NCBI GenBank assembly: GCA_030267565.1
Contig: BRXU01000043.1
Coordinates: 124,001 to 188,000 of the forward strand
Length of the DNA: 64,000 nt
Direction: 5' to 3'
From: Pleodorina starrii
Taxonomy: Eukaryota; Chlorophyta; Chlorophyceae; Chlamydomonadales; Volvocaceae
Part shown: positions 34,401-45,390 of the stretch, piece after piece
How positions within the stretch are numbered: position 1 is the stretch's first letter
Layout: every line of letters begins with the position of its first letter
Notes under the pieces: generated by a model
Told to the model about the DNA's origin: nothing
The model's input: the letters and a program-made list of their open reading frames with translations, nothing else
Database searches by the model: none
Translations under genes and position numbers: made by a program

Positions 34401-37400
34401 TCCACGGTGCCTTTCACGAGGTGGGAAAGAGCGGCGATGGAATGGGAAGGACCTGGGGAGGGGCGTTATTAGGTAACCGTAGTCATCGCTGGGGATTGGC
34501 GTTGACGTTGGGGAGCTCGTAGGCCGAGTTGGGGGACAGGCGGTGAGGCGCAGGGGCGCAGGGCCCAGTCCTCCGCGCGGGTGAGCTTGCGGGCTCTAAG
34601 CGGAAGGAGCGCAGGAGACGCAGGGGACGGGACGCAGTGTCAGTGTTGCTGGGTAGCTGGCTGGCTGGGAGGGCGCGTGGAGTTGCGTTGAGTTGCGCCC
34701 CAGCGCTCCTCGACCCCCTCTAGCCCGCCTGCCCTGCAAACTAGTCTGCTCACGGTTCCCGCTGGCCGGTGGGAATGGAAATCCACACATTGTTACGCCA
34801 CCGGCTCCGGCCGCTGATGCTCATTGCGCCTCGCTGGCGTTCCGCAACCCCCTTCACCCCTTACCCCCCGCCAGGTCGACGTGTACACGCCCCTGAGCGG
34901 CCACCTGTCCCGGCTGTGGCAGCTGTGGGAGATGACCCTCCTCGGGCGGGCGCTGCTGCTGGTGGCGCCCACCCCGGGGGAGACGTCCGCCGGCGTGGCG
35001 GCGCTGCTCAGCCTCATGGCGCCGCTGCCGTACGCCGCTGACTTCCGGCCGTACTACTGCATCCACGACGCCGCCTTTTCAAAGATGGCGGCGGGGGTGC
35101 TGCCGGGACCCGAGGCGCGGGACGTACCCACACTGCTCGGAGTTACCAACCTGTACTTCATACGGGTGAGGGGGTTTTGGGCGGTTTGGGGGGGGGTTGA
35201 ATTGCGTTAAGAGTTGTTGGGTGTTGTGGGATGTTTGGGGGTTGGCAGCTCGGGCCCTAAGCTCTGATCCCGGCAATGGTTCGCATCCACTCGTCCTCCT
35301 CTCACACTCCCCGTCCGGACGGGGTTTCCCTCGAAACGCACAACTTTAGTTGAAAAACCCCACCCGCATCTCACGCTCAATCCCCCCTCCCCGCCTGCTC
35401 AGGCGCTGCCCCACTGGCCCAACGTGCTGTCCATCGGCAAGCGGGAGGGGGCGGTGGCGGCGGTGCAGCCCTCGGGCTCCCTGGCCGCATCCATGTTCCG
35501 GGCGAACGCGGCGGTGCAGGTGGGCGAGAGCGGGGGGCGGGGCGGGGGGTGGGGGGAAAGGGCGGAATATGTTTGATTTCGAGATGTGGGTTACAAAAGA
35601 GCCGGAGCGGTGAAGCGAGGAGAAAGCGGTAACGGGGCATCGAGGCCGGGGTGTCGACGGAGGCTGTTGTAGGTTGGTTGGTTGGTTAGTTGGTTTGTTT
35701 TATCGGTCTCGCTGGGTACTGAGACCTATGCTCCTTTCCCTGGTCGCTTGAGACCACCGAACCCTCCATCCCCGCCCAATCCTTGCACTGCCCCGCGCGC
35801 TGCATTCGAGCCCAGAACTCTAGCTGCGGCGTGCAGCCCTGCCTTTCCGACGACAACTCCCACACCTAAGCCTTCCCTGGGTCCCTCTTTGCCTCGACTG
35901 TCCGCCTTTTTCTGCTCCCGTACCTCCGTTCCCTTTGCATCTCTCCATCGTCCCCTTTGCACCTCCCTCCACAGCTCTCTGCACCCTCCAGCACACCCTC
36001 CCCATCTCTTGCCCCATCCAACTGTCCCCGACGGACCCCCGCTCTGTCCCTCTCTGCCCGCAGGCCCTCCGTCAGCGCACCCAGGGCGCCTCCGCGCTCA
36101 TGTCGGGTCACACGGAGGCGCTGTGGTCCACCTACAAGCCGCTGTGCCGACCAGATCAGGCGCTGCTGGCAAAGTGGGTAGGGGCGGGGCGGGGGGTGGA
36201 GGGAGGGGCTCTCCCCAGTAGTGAGATCCGTGAGGTCCCTGACGGGGAGCGGGGAGGGGGGCAGGGAGGAGGGAGGGAGGTTGGGGCAGGGAGAAGGCCC
36301 GGGGGATGCGGCAACGGGAAGGATGGGGAGCTGTATGCCGTTTTGACGGCTCACACATACCTCACCCGGCTCACACCTGGCTCACACGAACGTGCCAATT
36401 GGTGGCTGAAAGGAGATGTCTGGGGGTGGCGCTCAGTGTAGTGGTCAACAATGACGTATAGGCCTTGACGCGGACAGACAGACCGACAGACCGACAGGCG
36501 GCGCTCTGGGCGCAGATTCCATATGGGGGGGGTGGGGCCCAGCAGGAGGGCACACCCTACCTGTCGGACGTGATCAGACTGTCAAGACCTAGTTGAGTGG
36601 ACCTAGTCGAGTGGATGGACTCGGCGGCTGCTACCTCGACCCCACGCCCCTTGCCCTCGCGCACCCCCTCACGCCTTCTCCGCCATTCTGTTACCACTTC
36701 TATTCGGACTGCTTTCACCATCACACGTCAAGCGTGTCAGCCTGCCTGCTCGGACTGATTTCATTTGCACGCCCCCCCCCACCACCACCACCACCTCCGC
36801 ACCCATGATCTCACCGCAACACCCAACACCCTCTGCACCCTCTGCACCCTCTGCGGTGTCCAGGCTGATGCTGCCCAAGCCGGGTGACGTGAAGAGCAAG
36901 GTGGCGCGGATCGCCTTTGTCAACAGCGACCTCATCCGCAGGTGAGTGGGGGGGGGCTGGGGGCTGGGAGGGCGTTTGGTGGGGGCGGGCGGAGAGGTGT
37001 CGGAAGGCGGGTGTCAAGAAGGGGACCGAAGCGAAGTCAGCGAGGGGAAGCGGGCAGACGGAGCAGACGAACTGAGCAGGTGATACGCATCACGCATCCC
37101 TACGCTTGCCGTTACAGGGGGGCGGGGAGGGGATAGAGGTCTGCAACCTTGTTATGGTTCCTCCTCTCGGCTGGGTGGTCGGGTCAGGCGGCTCGGCTTC
37201 AGGGAATCGAACCCGCCATCTCCGCCGCAACCAGTCCCCAACCCGTCCTAATGACGTGGTAGAGGCTCCAGCTGGCACGGTGGCCCCCGCCCACTTCCCC
37301 CTCCGCCCGTTCCCTCTCGCCCCACCCAACGTCCCCAACCCGCCTCCCTCTCTCCCTCAGGCACTTTGCCGAGCTGACTTCCGCCTTCCTGGCTCCCTTC

Positions 37401-40023
37401 GGCCGCTACTTCGAGCCCGACCCCGACCCCGAAAGCGGCGGCCGCGTGGCGGGCTGGAACAGCGAGGAGTTCCTGTTCGGGCTGAGGTCGGGAGCAGTGC
37501 CGCTGCCGCAGCCGCTGCTGGACAGGTGGGATGGGACTGCTGGGGGGAGAGAGGGGAGAGGGGAGGCGAGAGGCCGGTGGGGGGCATAACAAGGCAGACA
37601 CGTACTGGCCGTTGGGGGCAGGGCAGGTGGGGATAGGGTGGCCGTTTGGGCGTGTAGCGAAGTTGGGGCGGACAGGCGGGGAAGGGCGGTCATGCAGGAG
37701 GCGGAGGCATGAGGCGGGGTAAGGCTGGAGGGGGGTGCGAACGTGCGATAGGGGCAGGGGGAGCAAACGGGGGCGATCGGCTGGGGTGATCGGCGCTGGG
37801 GCAAGCAGCAGCTGTTAATGGGCCTGAGTCAAAGGCCGCTTGCTCACTTGCCCACCCGCCCCTAGTGAATTGCCCCCTTACCACTACCCCTATTACCTTT
37901 GCAAAAGCCAGACCGGGGCTGACAAGGTAACGAACCTAAAAGCAGCGAGGGAAGACAGGCATCCACCCCCGGTCCCCTACCCCCCGGTCCCTACCCCCTG
38001 TCCCTACCCCCTGTCCCTTCCTTTCCGCTGGTCGTCATACCGCTGCGTCCGCTTGCCGACCTCCCCTTTTCGACACACACGTCGCACAGAGTGGGCAGCC
38101 CCTCCGCGGCCGTGGAGCTGTACGCGCGCTTCACCTCGTGCCTCAACTTCGCCGCCTGGTTCGCGGCGCGGCGCCGCCACGTGGCGCACCTCATTGCGCC
38201 CGCCTGGTCGCGCCAGCGCCGCGGTTCCGGAGCGGAGGAGGGCGGCGCACCAGCCGGCCGCACACCCAGCACCGCCGCGGCTCCCGGGGGCAAGGGCATG
38301 GGCGGCGGCGGGGCCGGGGGCGAGGAGGAGGAGGAGGAGGGCAGCATCGCGTCCTGGTTCTCAAGCGCCGCGCAGGTGGGTGGGTGGGTGGGTGGGTGGG
38401 TTGTCGTGTGTGTGGGAGAGACCTTTTGCGAGGCAGCTCGGCGCTTTCCAGCAACAGCGATTTGAAGGATATGGGTGGGTGGCTGGCTGGCGGGGGATGG
38501 ATGGATGGGATGGATGGAATGGAAGACCCTACACACATGCCACCTCGCCGCCCTTACTAAGCGTCCTCCTGAGTCTGCGGCCTCTGCTTCCAGGCCTTAT
38601 GCCCCTTTTCTTTCGCCTTGAGATTTCCTTCCACCTCGCCGTCAAGCTCCCCAAAGCAAGTCTCGCCCCCCCCTCCCCGTCTCTCTCACACGCTCCACCT
38701 CCTGGGTCCCCCCCTCCTCCCCTCCCGCCACTCCTCAGCACCTGGATGAGGTGAAGCTGATCGGACTGCTCTTCTCAGTGGAGCAGCAGCTCATGGAGGC
38801 GCAGGTGGGCGGCGGGGGGGGGCGGTGGGTAATTATAACGGCCCGGGGCGAGGGAACCCCGGGGAGGAGGGGGGGGGCGGGGGCAGGAAGGGGGCAGGAA
38901 GGGGGTGAAGTAGTCAGCCGGGAATACTGTTATGGGGTTATGGGTTGAGGGGTTATGTGGGGTTTAGGGTTGGGGATATCGAGTGGAGGTTTGGTGGTTT
39001 GGAGGTTCGTTGGAAGCGGGATGACGACCGGGCGTGCGGGTAACTCGGATCGGGCGATGACGCCGCTGGTAATGGCCGTGACCGGGCGCCAAAACCGCAC
39101 CCAGCCTGACAATCTGGTCGCCGCTTCGCTTCGCTTGTTTTCCAAACTCCCCTGGGGTGCGTGTTCCGCCGCGGCGCTTGGGCCTCCCTCCGTGCTTCTT
39201 CTCCTGTCCCTTCCGCCACCCGCAAGCCCCAAGCCTTTGTAATCCCACTTTCTCCTCCTCTTCCCCTGCTCCTTTCCCCTCTATCCTCCACTCCAAACCC
39301 ACATACGCCATCTCCGTTCCTTCGCTGCGGTATCTTTTCCTTACACCCTCCCTCCCCCCATCTTCCCCCCGTCCGCTAACGCCGTCTCCGTCTCCGCTGC
39401 GGTATTTTCTTTTTACCCCCTTCCCTCCCTCCCCCCTTCCCTCCCCCCCCGCCAGGTTGAGGCCGCCTCCCCCGACGCTCCCGACGAGGCCTCCGCCACC
39501 GTGTCCCGTCTGCAGCGCGAGCTGGCCATGCTGTTCTTCGGCAGCCGCATGCCCGAGGAGCTGCAGCTGACGTGTGTGTCCAGCCCCGCGCGGAGGGCGC
39601 TGCTGGCCTCGCTGCCGCTCACGGCGGGGCAGGCGGCCCGGGTGCAGCAGCTCATGGACATGCTGCAGGTGGGTGTATGTGGGGGGGGGAAGGAGGGTTA
39701 AAGCGGGTAACGAAGAAGATGCCGGGTCGGAGGGACGGAGGTGCGGGGGGAGCAATGGGATGGGGGGGAGGACATTACGATGTACGCACCGCAGCGGGGA
39801 GGGAGACGGGGCCCGGGGCGATGGGGGGGGGAATGTGGGGCCCTGCTGTTGCGCGGCGGCTGCGTTGCACCTCCGTTTCGGCCGGCACCCGACCCACTAC
39901 AGTAGAGAAGAGGCGTGCGTGGCTGCCTTTTTTCCAACCTTTCGCCTCGCTCTTCGGCCTGCGCTGACGGGAACGAATGGCGCTGCACCTTTCATTGACC
40001 CGTCGCAGGTCGGCGGGAAATAG
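28421..40023 (+). CDS. DENND6: DENND6-type DENN domain protein (predicted Rab GEF)
   Basis: Exons: 28421-28570, 28651-28697, 29077-29343, 30133-30298, 30855-31010, 31273-31617, 32125-32576, 33207-33294, 33845-33898, 34346-34420, 34875-35165, 35403-35519, 36064-36173, 36864-36941, 37361-37525, 38090-38375, 38739-38804, 39456-39668, and a doubtful terminal exon 40009-40023 (GTC GGC GGG AAA TAG). All phases fit; about 1046 aa. DENND6 landmarks run in order: SIVFDIDVGQ, VAFHSFPDSMSMEL and STFFFRVRRRGK (u-DENN), GFVFCRQRQDASLRRG, VCRWPGPV, HLSRLWQLWEMTLLGRALLL (cDENN), FRPYYCIHD, LLGVTNLYF, LPHWPNVLSIG, WSTYKPL, and RRHFAELTSAFLAPF (dDENN). Residues about 263-575 (exons 6-9) are a Gly/Ala/Ser-rich insertion not usual in the family. 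The C-terminus is uncertain: a donor 4 bp further on (exon end 39672) would fit the tail exon seen in the copy at 60713-60801. Confidence 0.9.
32588..32634 (+). repeat. Dispersed intronic short repeat (AAGAAAA..ATACCGCAGCGG type)
   Basis: Reads TAAGAAAATGATACCGCAGC then GGAGACGGAGACCGCGTTAGCGGACGG, immediately after the GTGGGTGGGTGGG donor run of DENND6 intron 7. The reverse complement of nearly the same sequence lies at 39369-39416. Confidence 0.8.
39369..39416 (-). repeat. Dispersed intronic short repeat, inverted copy
   Basis: The minus strand reads GGGTAAAAAGAAAATACCGC then AGCGGAGACGGAGACGGCGTTAGCGGACGG. It lies in the pyrimidine-rich 3' part of DENND6 intron 17. A more diverged copy precedes it at 39308-39346. 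Confidence 0.8.
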
Positions 40024-40164
40024 ATGAACCCAGCGGGAGGGCGTGGCGGCGGCAGCGGCGCTTGCGGTTGCGTGCGCGGACCGCGGTCCTATACAATGGT
40101 CCGGGTGCGCCCCGGCGGCGCCGGAATCGGATGCAGCCACCGCGTTGCGGCCGTCGCCACGATT

Positions 40165-40246
40165 CCCAACGACTCGTGAAAAAGCGGCGCCGCACCGCGG
40201 GAGGCGATTTTCGGAGTCGTTGGGTGCGGCGCCGCTTTTTCACGAG
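40165..40246. repeat. Large perfect inverted repeat with two alternative stems
   Basis: A perfect 24-bp stem pairs 40173-40196 (starts CTCGTGAAAAAGCGGCGCCG) with 40223-40246 across a 26-nt loop. A second perfect 11-bp pair, CCCAACGACTC (40165-40175) with GAGTCGTTGGG (40214-40224), overlaps the first, so the two stems compete. It lies 142 bp after the proposed end of the DENND6-like gene. Confidence 0.9.
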
Positions 40247-42210
40247 GGAGGTGTCCGTCCGACCGTAGTAGTGGCGCGGTGCCCCAGTCGGACGTGGCAA
40301 TACAAAAGCCCGCCTCATGGGGCCTTGGGGGGGGGCGAAAGGCAGAAGACAGGTTAGGGACTGCGCGGTTTTAGGGAGCAGGCTTTGCGCTGCGGAGTTT
40401 AATTTACAGTACGTAACGGAACAACGCATGGATGGAGCGGGAGACAGGCTGCGATATGGGCCCTCCGGAACTTGCGGGGGCGGTAGGGCGGTAGGGAGGT
40501 AGGATGTCGCGCAGGATTACGGTGTCCGGCAGCGACGCCGGCCCAGCGGATAGTCAACGACAAAAGTGAGGTGTGGGCTTTGGGCAGCCCGCCGTACTGT
40601 CGCAGTTTGTTTCCTAGCGGCCTTCCGGCTTTCCGTTCTAAGATAGAGCAGCGGCACTTGCTCAGTGCGATCAAGAAGGCGGGGCGGGGGAAGGGCCAGG
40701 GAACGTTCCATGCATGTGTATGGAGGGAGGGTCCTCAAGAGGAGGGAGGGCGCCCCTCGCGCGCGCTTTTCGATGTCGCATGCCGTTCTTCTTCTCTTGC
40801 ATGTTTACCTTACTTATTTGGAGAGTTCTAGACAACGCTGCCTCACCGGCCCAACCAACCCAAGTGGGCCGCTGTGCGGTACGCAACAGAGGTGTGCGCA
40901 GTTGTCAATGCACAACGCGAGCAGGGCACTGCAAGCCTGCACCTGCGAACCTTTGCATGACTCGGATGATTTCGGCCGTTGTTTTTTACGAAACGGCGCC
41001 CTGGCTGAGGGGTCTTGTTTTTACAAATGGCCAGGTGATCGGCGCTGGCGATGCGTTTGTGAGTTTGATTGACGGTGGTGCGACTGGATGTGTGGGAAGT
41101 GCGCACCCCTTAAGGAAATCCGGTGGGCATGGGCAGATGTGTTATGGAGCCATTTGCCCCGCCTGCTACTACCGTAGCCTCAAGATTAGTAAAATTGTGG
41201 AAAGCAGGCTCATTTTGCCCTCTACGCTGTCCCGGACAGCGTGTGGGAGAGGAACGGTGCGGAAGCGCTTCCCAGCCCGCCGAAGTGCCGATACCGATGT
41301 CGCCCGGCGAGAGCTGGCCCGGGCGAGCTGGCTGTGGGCTTGGGGACTGCGGATGCGGCGCCGCAATACGGTACGCTATGCAAGCGTGAAGGGTGGGCGC
41401 GGCCGAGGCGTGCAGTTCCCGGAAGGGCGGAGGGCGGCTCCCTACTAAACGTGCGTGCGCGAGGAGGACACAAGGGTGCTCCCAAACCAGGGGGACAGTG
41501 GTCGAGTCCAGGAGTCCCTGCGTTGGCATTGGGTGATGGGCGCTGACGGCTGCATTGGGGTCACGGTACTCCCAAAGCAGGAGCTCGTGATTTGCCGTAC
41601 CATTGCGTGCTGCCACCTGCGTCGGCGGCAAGCTCATTGCAGCGTGGGGACTGGTAAGGAAGGGAGGATGGGCGGGTGGTGGGTGGGTAAGAAAAAAATA
41701 TGTGGATGGGTGGGTGGGTGGGTGGGTAAGAAAACGATGGGTGGGTGGGTAAGGAAAAGATGGGTGGGACGCGACAGAACATCGGTCGCGGGTAGCGATA
41801 TGGCAAGGCGGAGGCAGCGGAGGTTGTCGGTTACGATTACCGGTGAACTTCCACGTGGCAATTATGCGCGGCCAACGGCTACGCCAGAGCGCCAGTGACG
41901 TTGACAAACGCCTCATTGCCGCTTCGTATGAGGCTATTCCAGGCCAATGCCCTACCAATCACACGCTGGGGTGACTGTGGTGGGCGCTGGTGTGGACGGG
42001 GCCCTGCCCAGGCCTCCCCTCGGCACCACTGCTTCTGGGCCTGCCCCGCATCGCCACAAAACCATCAGTGTATCTGGGGCCCTATGCTCGGCATGCCTCT
42101 TCCGAGCCACCAAGCCCACCGAACCCGGGCTTGCAGCACCTCGCCAAGCAATGGCCTGTGCGCGTTTTTGCCATGCCTGCCCTGGGTGCGGTAGTCTGTT
42201 CACCAAGAGT
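40247..42210. other. No supported gene; GGGT-rich microsatellite patch
   Basis: A plus frame of 244 codons (40714-41448) has no recognisable domain or splice structure. Runs of GGGT separated by AAGAAAA-type spacers occur at 41665-41768, reminiscent of the donor-proximal repeats of DENND6 introns. The rest shows nothing I can interpret. Confidence 0.45.
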
Positions 42211-42768
42211 GTGCAATTGGACAGGTGGCGGTGGCCGCCGTCGCACAGCAGCGTCACCACAACATGGCCTGGCCCCAGCGCCCCCGCAGCCTTGACTGCC
42301 TCCACGCAGTTCATGGCGGCGTGAGGAGCCCACCACCCACCGGCCCTCGTTGCGCAGCAAGTACCGGTAGTGGGAGGTCTCAACCGCCTCGTGGTCCGCG
42401 CCCGGGAGGAGAAGAGAGGGCCCAGGGAGCAGGGAGAGAGGGACGCTAACACCCTGAGATACCCCAGCGAAGGGACGGTAGAGGTGGGATGAGGGGGAGG
42501 CGAACACTTGAGATGGCGCGAAGGATACTCCGCCCTGCGGTGGACTGGAAAGCCAACCGTGTGAGTGATGCGTGCCGTACCATGACCTTCCGCGTCTTGC
42601 TGCCACGGCGCCAATGCCCTGACCCCACATCGGAACGCTTAGCCGATGACCCGCCCGGCCGAAATTGGCGGTGAGGCGGTTCAGACAAATGCCCTCCGTG
42701 TTTGTGTCGAAGGGGTTCCGGAGCCGCTTGCCCACCACCTCCTCGCACGTGTACAGCACGCCCCCGCT
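42211..42768 (-). pseudogene. Cysteine-synthase-like (PLP fold type II) C-terminal pieces, frameshifted
   Basis: Two blocks on the minus strand match the C-terminal half of cysteine synthase / O-acetylserine sulfhydrylase-like enzymes. Block 42655-42768 reads LYTCEEVVGKRLRNPFDT then TEGICLNRLTANFGRA. Block 42211-42400 reads DHEAVETSHYRYLLRNEG then RWVVGSS in one frame and continues as AAMNCVEAVKAAGALGPGHV then VTLLCDGGHRHLS in another. One extra base between GSS and AAMN breaks the frame. With the damaged piece at 47700-47858 this is a decayed gene. No N-terminal half with the PLP-binding lysine was found. Confidence 0.75.
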
Positions 42769-43746
42769 TCATCTTCGGAAGAAAAGGAAGGGAAGGCGGT
42801 GAGGGAGGGAATGTGTAGGGGCCCGCCGGCTATGGCAACGGGGCCTGCATCGTTGGGAGCCAGGTGCCGAGTACCCCCGATGGGACGGCGCAGCGACCGG
42901 GGCGATAACGGCAACGGCAGCACCAGGGCGCCAAGCATCTAGATCAGGGAAGCAGCGACGCCTAACCAACCTTTAAATGGGCCCCACCCCCCCTCACACG
43001 GATAGCCGCATGGGGGCCCAAGTGCGCTGATTCTCAGGCGTCCCAGAGCCGACGTACCCGTACCTGCCAGGCACGCAAGCAGCTGCAACGCGCACGCCTG
43101 TGGCCGAGCACGATAGTGTGCAGGCCAGAGCCAGCAGCACCCTGCATCCTCACGCCCTCGTCCACATCCACATCCCGGGCGGGCCTCAGCGCCCCTCCCT
43201 CCCCTCCGAGTTCAGCCCACACCCTTTAGTTAGCCTCGTGTTGCCACCTCTTGAGCCCTTAGGGTTCATGGCAGAACTTGGGTATCCCCGGGTCGGGAGG
43301 GGTCGGGCTAGGTGAGTAGCGCCTTTGTGGCGAAAGGGAGGCCGCGCGTGGATGGTTTGCGCCCAAAACTGACTGTCCATGCCGCAAGCTGACTGGCTAC
43401 CATCTGCGCGCTCTCGTAGTGAGGCCAGGCCCGTGCCGCGCCTTCACAATCGTCCGGATGACATGCCGGCCGTGTACGCACTAAAATTGCATTGCGAAAT
43501 ACCGTAAGATTCCGCATATTTGCCTTCATAATGCATATGGCATCGTGGCCCCAAAGCTCTCGGGTCCTGGCGGGTCCTGGCCGGTCACCGTACAATCAAA
43601 TCCTTAGAGAGTTAGAGTTGAAGTTTAGCTGGCAGCGCGGACTCACAACACTATCCTGCACCGCTGCAATAAACGTTGCAGGCATATAATTTGCACTGGA
43701 GTCTATCTGTCTTCTTCGACCTCGTCTCTCAAGCTTCATTCAACAG

Positions 43747-44409
43747 ATGGCGCTCCGGTTTTTCTTCCTCAAGTCCGTCCAGCCCGTCACTGCCCGGAGC
43801 TCGCTCATTGGTGCAAATCGCTATATGGAGCGTTTGGGCAGCAAGCTCGGAGCAGCAGCCACGCCCTCGGCCATGTGCGCAATCACCAAAGCGCCGGGCT
43901 ACGCGGACGAAGGGCGCCTCGTTAGCCACATCAATGGATTTTGCTGGCTTAACGGCAAAGATCTTCAGCGCAAGTTTCAGCGCTACGAGTTTTCGGCAAA
44001 CGAGGAGCAGCTCCTCAGCCGCATGGGCAACTTCAGCGGAGCAGCGGCCACGCCCTCGGCCATCACCAAGGCGCAGGGCTACGCCGACGATGAGCGCCTC
44101 GTCAGCCACATGAATGGCTTTTGCTGGCTTAGCGGCAAGAAGCTTCATCGCAAGTTTCAGCCCTACGAGTTTTCGGCAAACGAGGAGCGGCTCCTCAGCC
44201 GCACGAGCAACTTCGGCAAGAAGTCAGCTGATCGCCCGCGCTGCAACCTGTTGGCGGAGGATAAGGTGCCCGCTGCATCCGCTGCATGCGTCCGCAGCGG
44301 CTGCAACCTGTCGGTGAAGAGCGCCGAGCAAAAGGTAAGTCCCGTGCATCAAGCTCCCCGGTACATGCGAGACACGGCTTCCTCCAAGGCGAAGCGCGTG
44401 GTTCAGTAA
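43747..44409 (+). CDS. Unknown 220-aa protein with two 61-62-residue repeats
   Basis: An intronless ATG-to-TAA frame; I do not recognise the family. Residues about 36-97 and 98-158 are tandem repeats sharing VSHxNGFCWLxGKxLxRKFQ, YEFSANEExLLSR and a leading AAATPSA...ITKAxGYAD. The second repeat keeps frame despite many nucleotide changes. The tail is basic and contains two Cys-Asn-Leu motifs (RCNLLAEDKV and GCNLSVKS). A TATAAT-like box (GCATATAATTTG, 43681-43692) sits 55-66 bp upstream of the ATG. A GGTAAGT donor-like site at 44334 could instead start an intron. The 128-bp satellite begins 62 bp downstream. It may be a real lineage-specific gene or a fragment of a mobile repeat family. Confidence 0.55.
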   Translation: MALRFFFLKSVQPVTARSSLIGANRYMERLGSKLGAAATPSAMCAITKAPGYADEGRLVSHINGFCWLNGKDLQRKFQRYEFSANEEQLLSRMGNFSGAAATPSAITKAQGYADDERLVSHMNGFCWLSGKKLHRKFQPYEFSANEERLLSRTSNFGKKSADRPRCNLLAEDKVPAASAACVRSGCNLSVKSAEQKVSPVHQAPRYMRDTASSKAKRVVQ

Positions 44410-44470
44410 GTTTGGCGGAAATAGTTTGGGTGATTCCCTGGGAAGAATGAGAACGAAAACAAAAGCATAC

Positions 44471-45390
44471 TGTCCTGCCACGAAACACACTCCCGGGGGG
44501 TTGTAGGCGCACGAGGTGAATTACGGAATGTGCGGCCTGAATGGCAAAGGGGCTTGCAGCCACCCCAAGAAACGGGCACACGGAACGGGGAACCGAAACT
44601 GTCCTGCCACGAAACACACTCCCGGGGGGTTGTAGGCGCACGAGGTGAATTACGGAATGTGCGGCCTGAATGGCAAAGGGGCTTGCAGCCACCCCAAGGC
44701 AGGGGCACACGGAACGGGGAACCGGAACTGCCCTGCCGCGAAACACACTCCCGGGGGTCGTAGGCGCACAAGGCGAAATACGGATTGTGCGGCCTGAATG
44801 GCAAAGGGGCTTGCAGTCACCCCAAGGCACGGGCACACGGAACGGGGAACCGGAACTGCCCTGCCGCGAAACACACTCCCGGGGGTCGTAGGCGCACAAG
44901 GCGAAATACGGATTGTGCGGCCTGAATGGCAAAGGGGCTTGCAGCCACCCCAAGGCACGGGCACACGGAACGGGGAACCGGAACTGCCCTGCCGCGAAAC
45001 ACACTCCCGGGGGTCGTAGGCGCACAAGGCGAAATACGGATTGTGCGGCCTGAATGGCAAAGGGGCTTGCAGCCAACCCAAGGCACGGGCACACGGAACG
45101 GGGAACCGGAACTGCCCTGCCGCGAAACACACTCCCGGGGGTCGTAGGCGCACAAGGCGAAATACGGATTGTGCGGCCTGAATGGCAAAGGGGCTTGCAG
45201 CCACCCCAAGGCAGGGGCACACGGAACGGGGAACCGGAACTGCCCTGCCGCGAAACACACTCCCGGGGGTCGTAGGCGCACAAGGCGAAATACGGATTGT
45301 GCGGCCTGAATGGCAAAGGGGCTTGCAGCCACCCCAAGGCACGGGCACACGGAACGGGGAACCGGAACTGCCCTGCCGCGCAATGCACTC
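44471..45390. repeat. 128-129-bp satellite, 7 full units plus a partial eighth
   Basis: Unit starts fall at 44471, 44600, 44729, 44857, 44985, 45113, 45241 and 45369 (partial). Each has CCTGCCGCGAAACACACTCC near its start and GCCTGAATGGCAAAGGGGCT in its middle. The first two units are the most divergent and the last diverges after about 20 bp. Units abut without spacers, so this is not a CRISPR array. Minus-strand frames remain open through it (longest 443 codons), without known domains. Confidence 0.95.

Noticed and set aside
40714..41448. 244-codon plus frame
   Set aside because: No domain, repeats, signal peptide or homology pattern; composition similar to surrounding noncoding DNA.
44471..45390. 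CRISPR array
   Set aside because: Units abut with no unique spacers, are 128 bp long, and the genome is eukaryotic.
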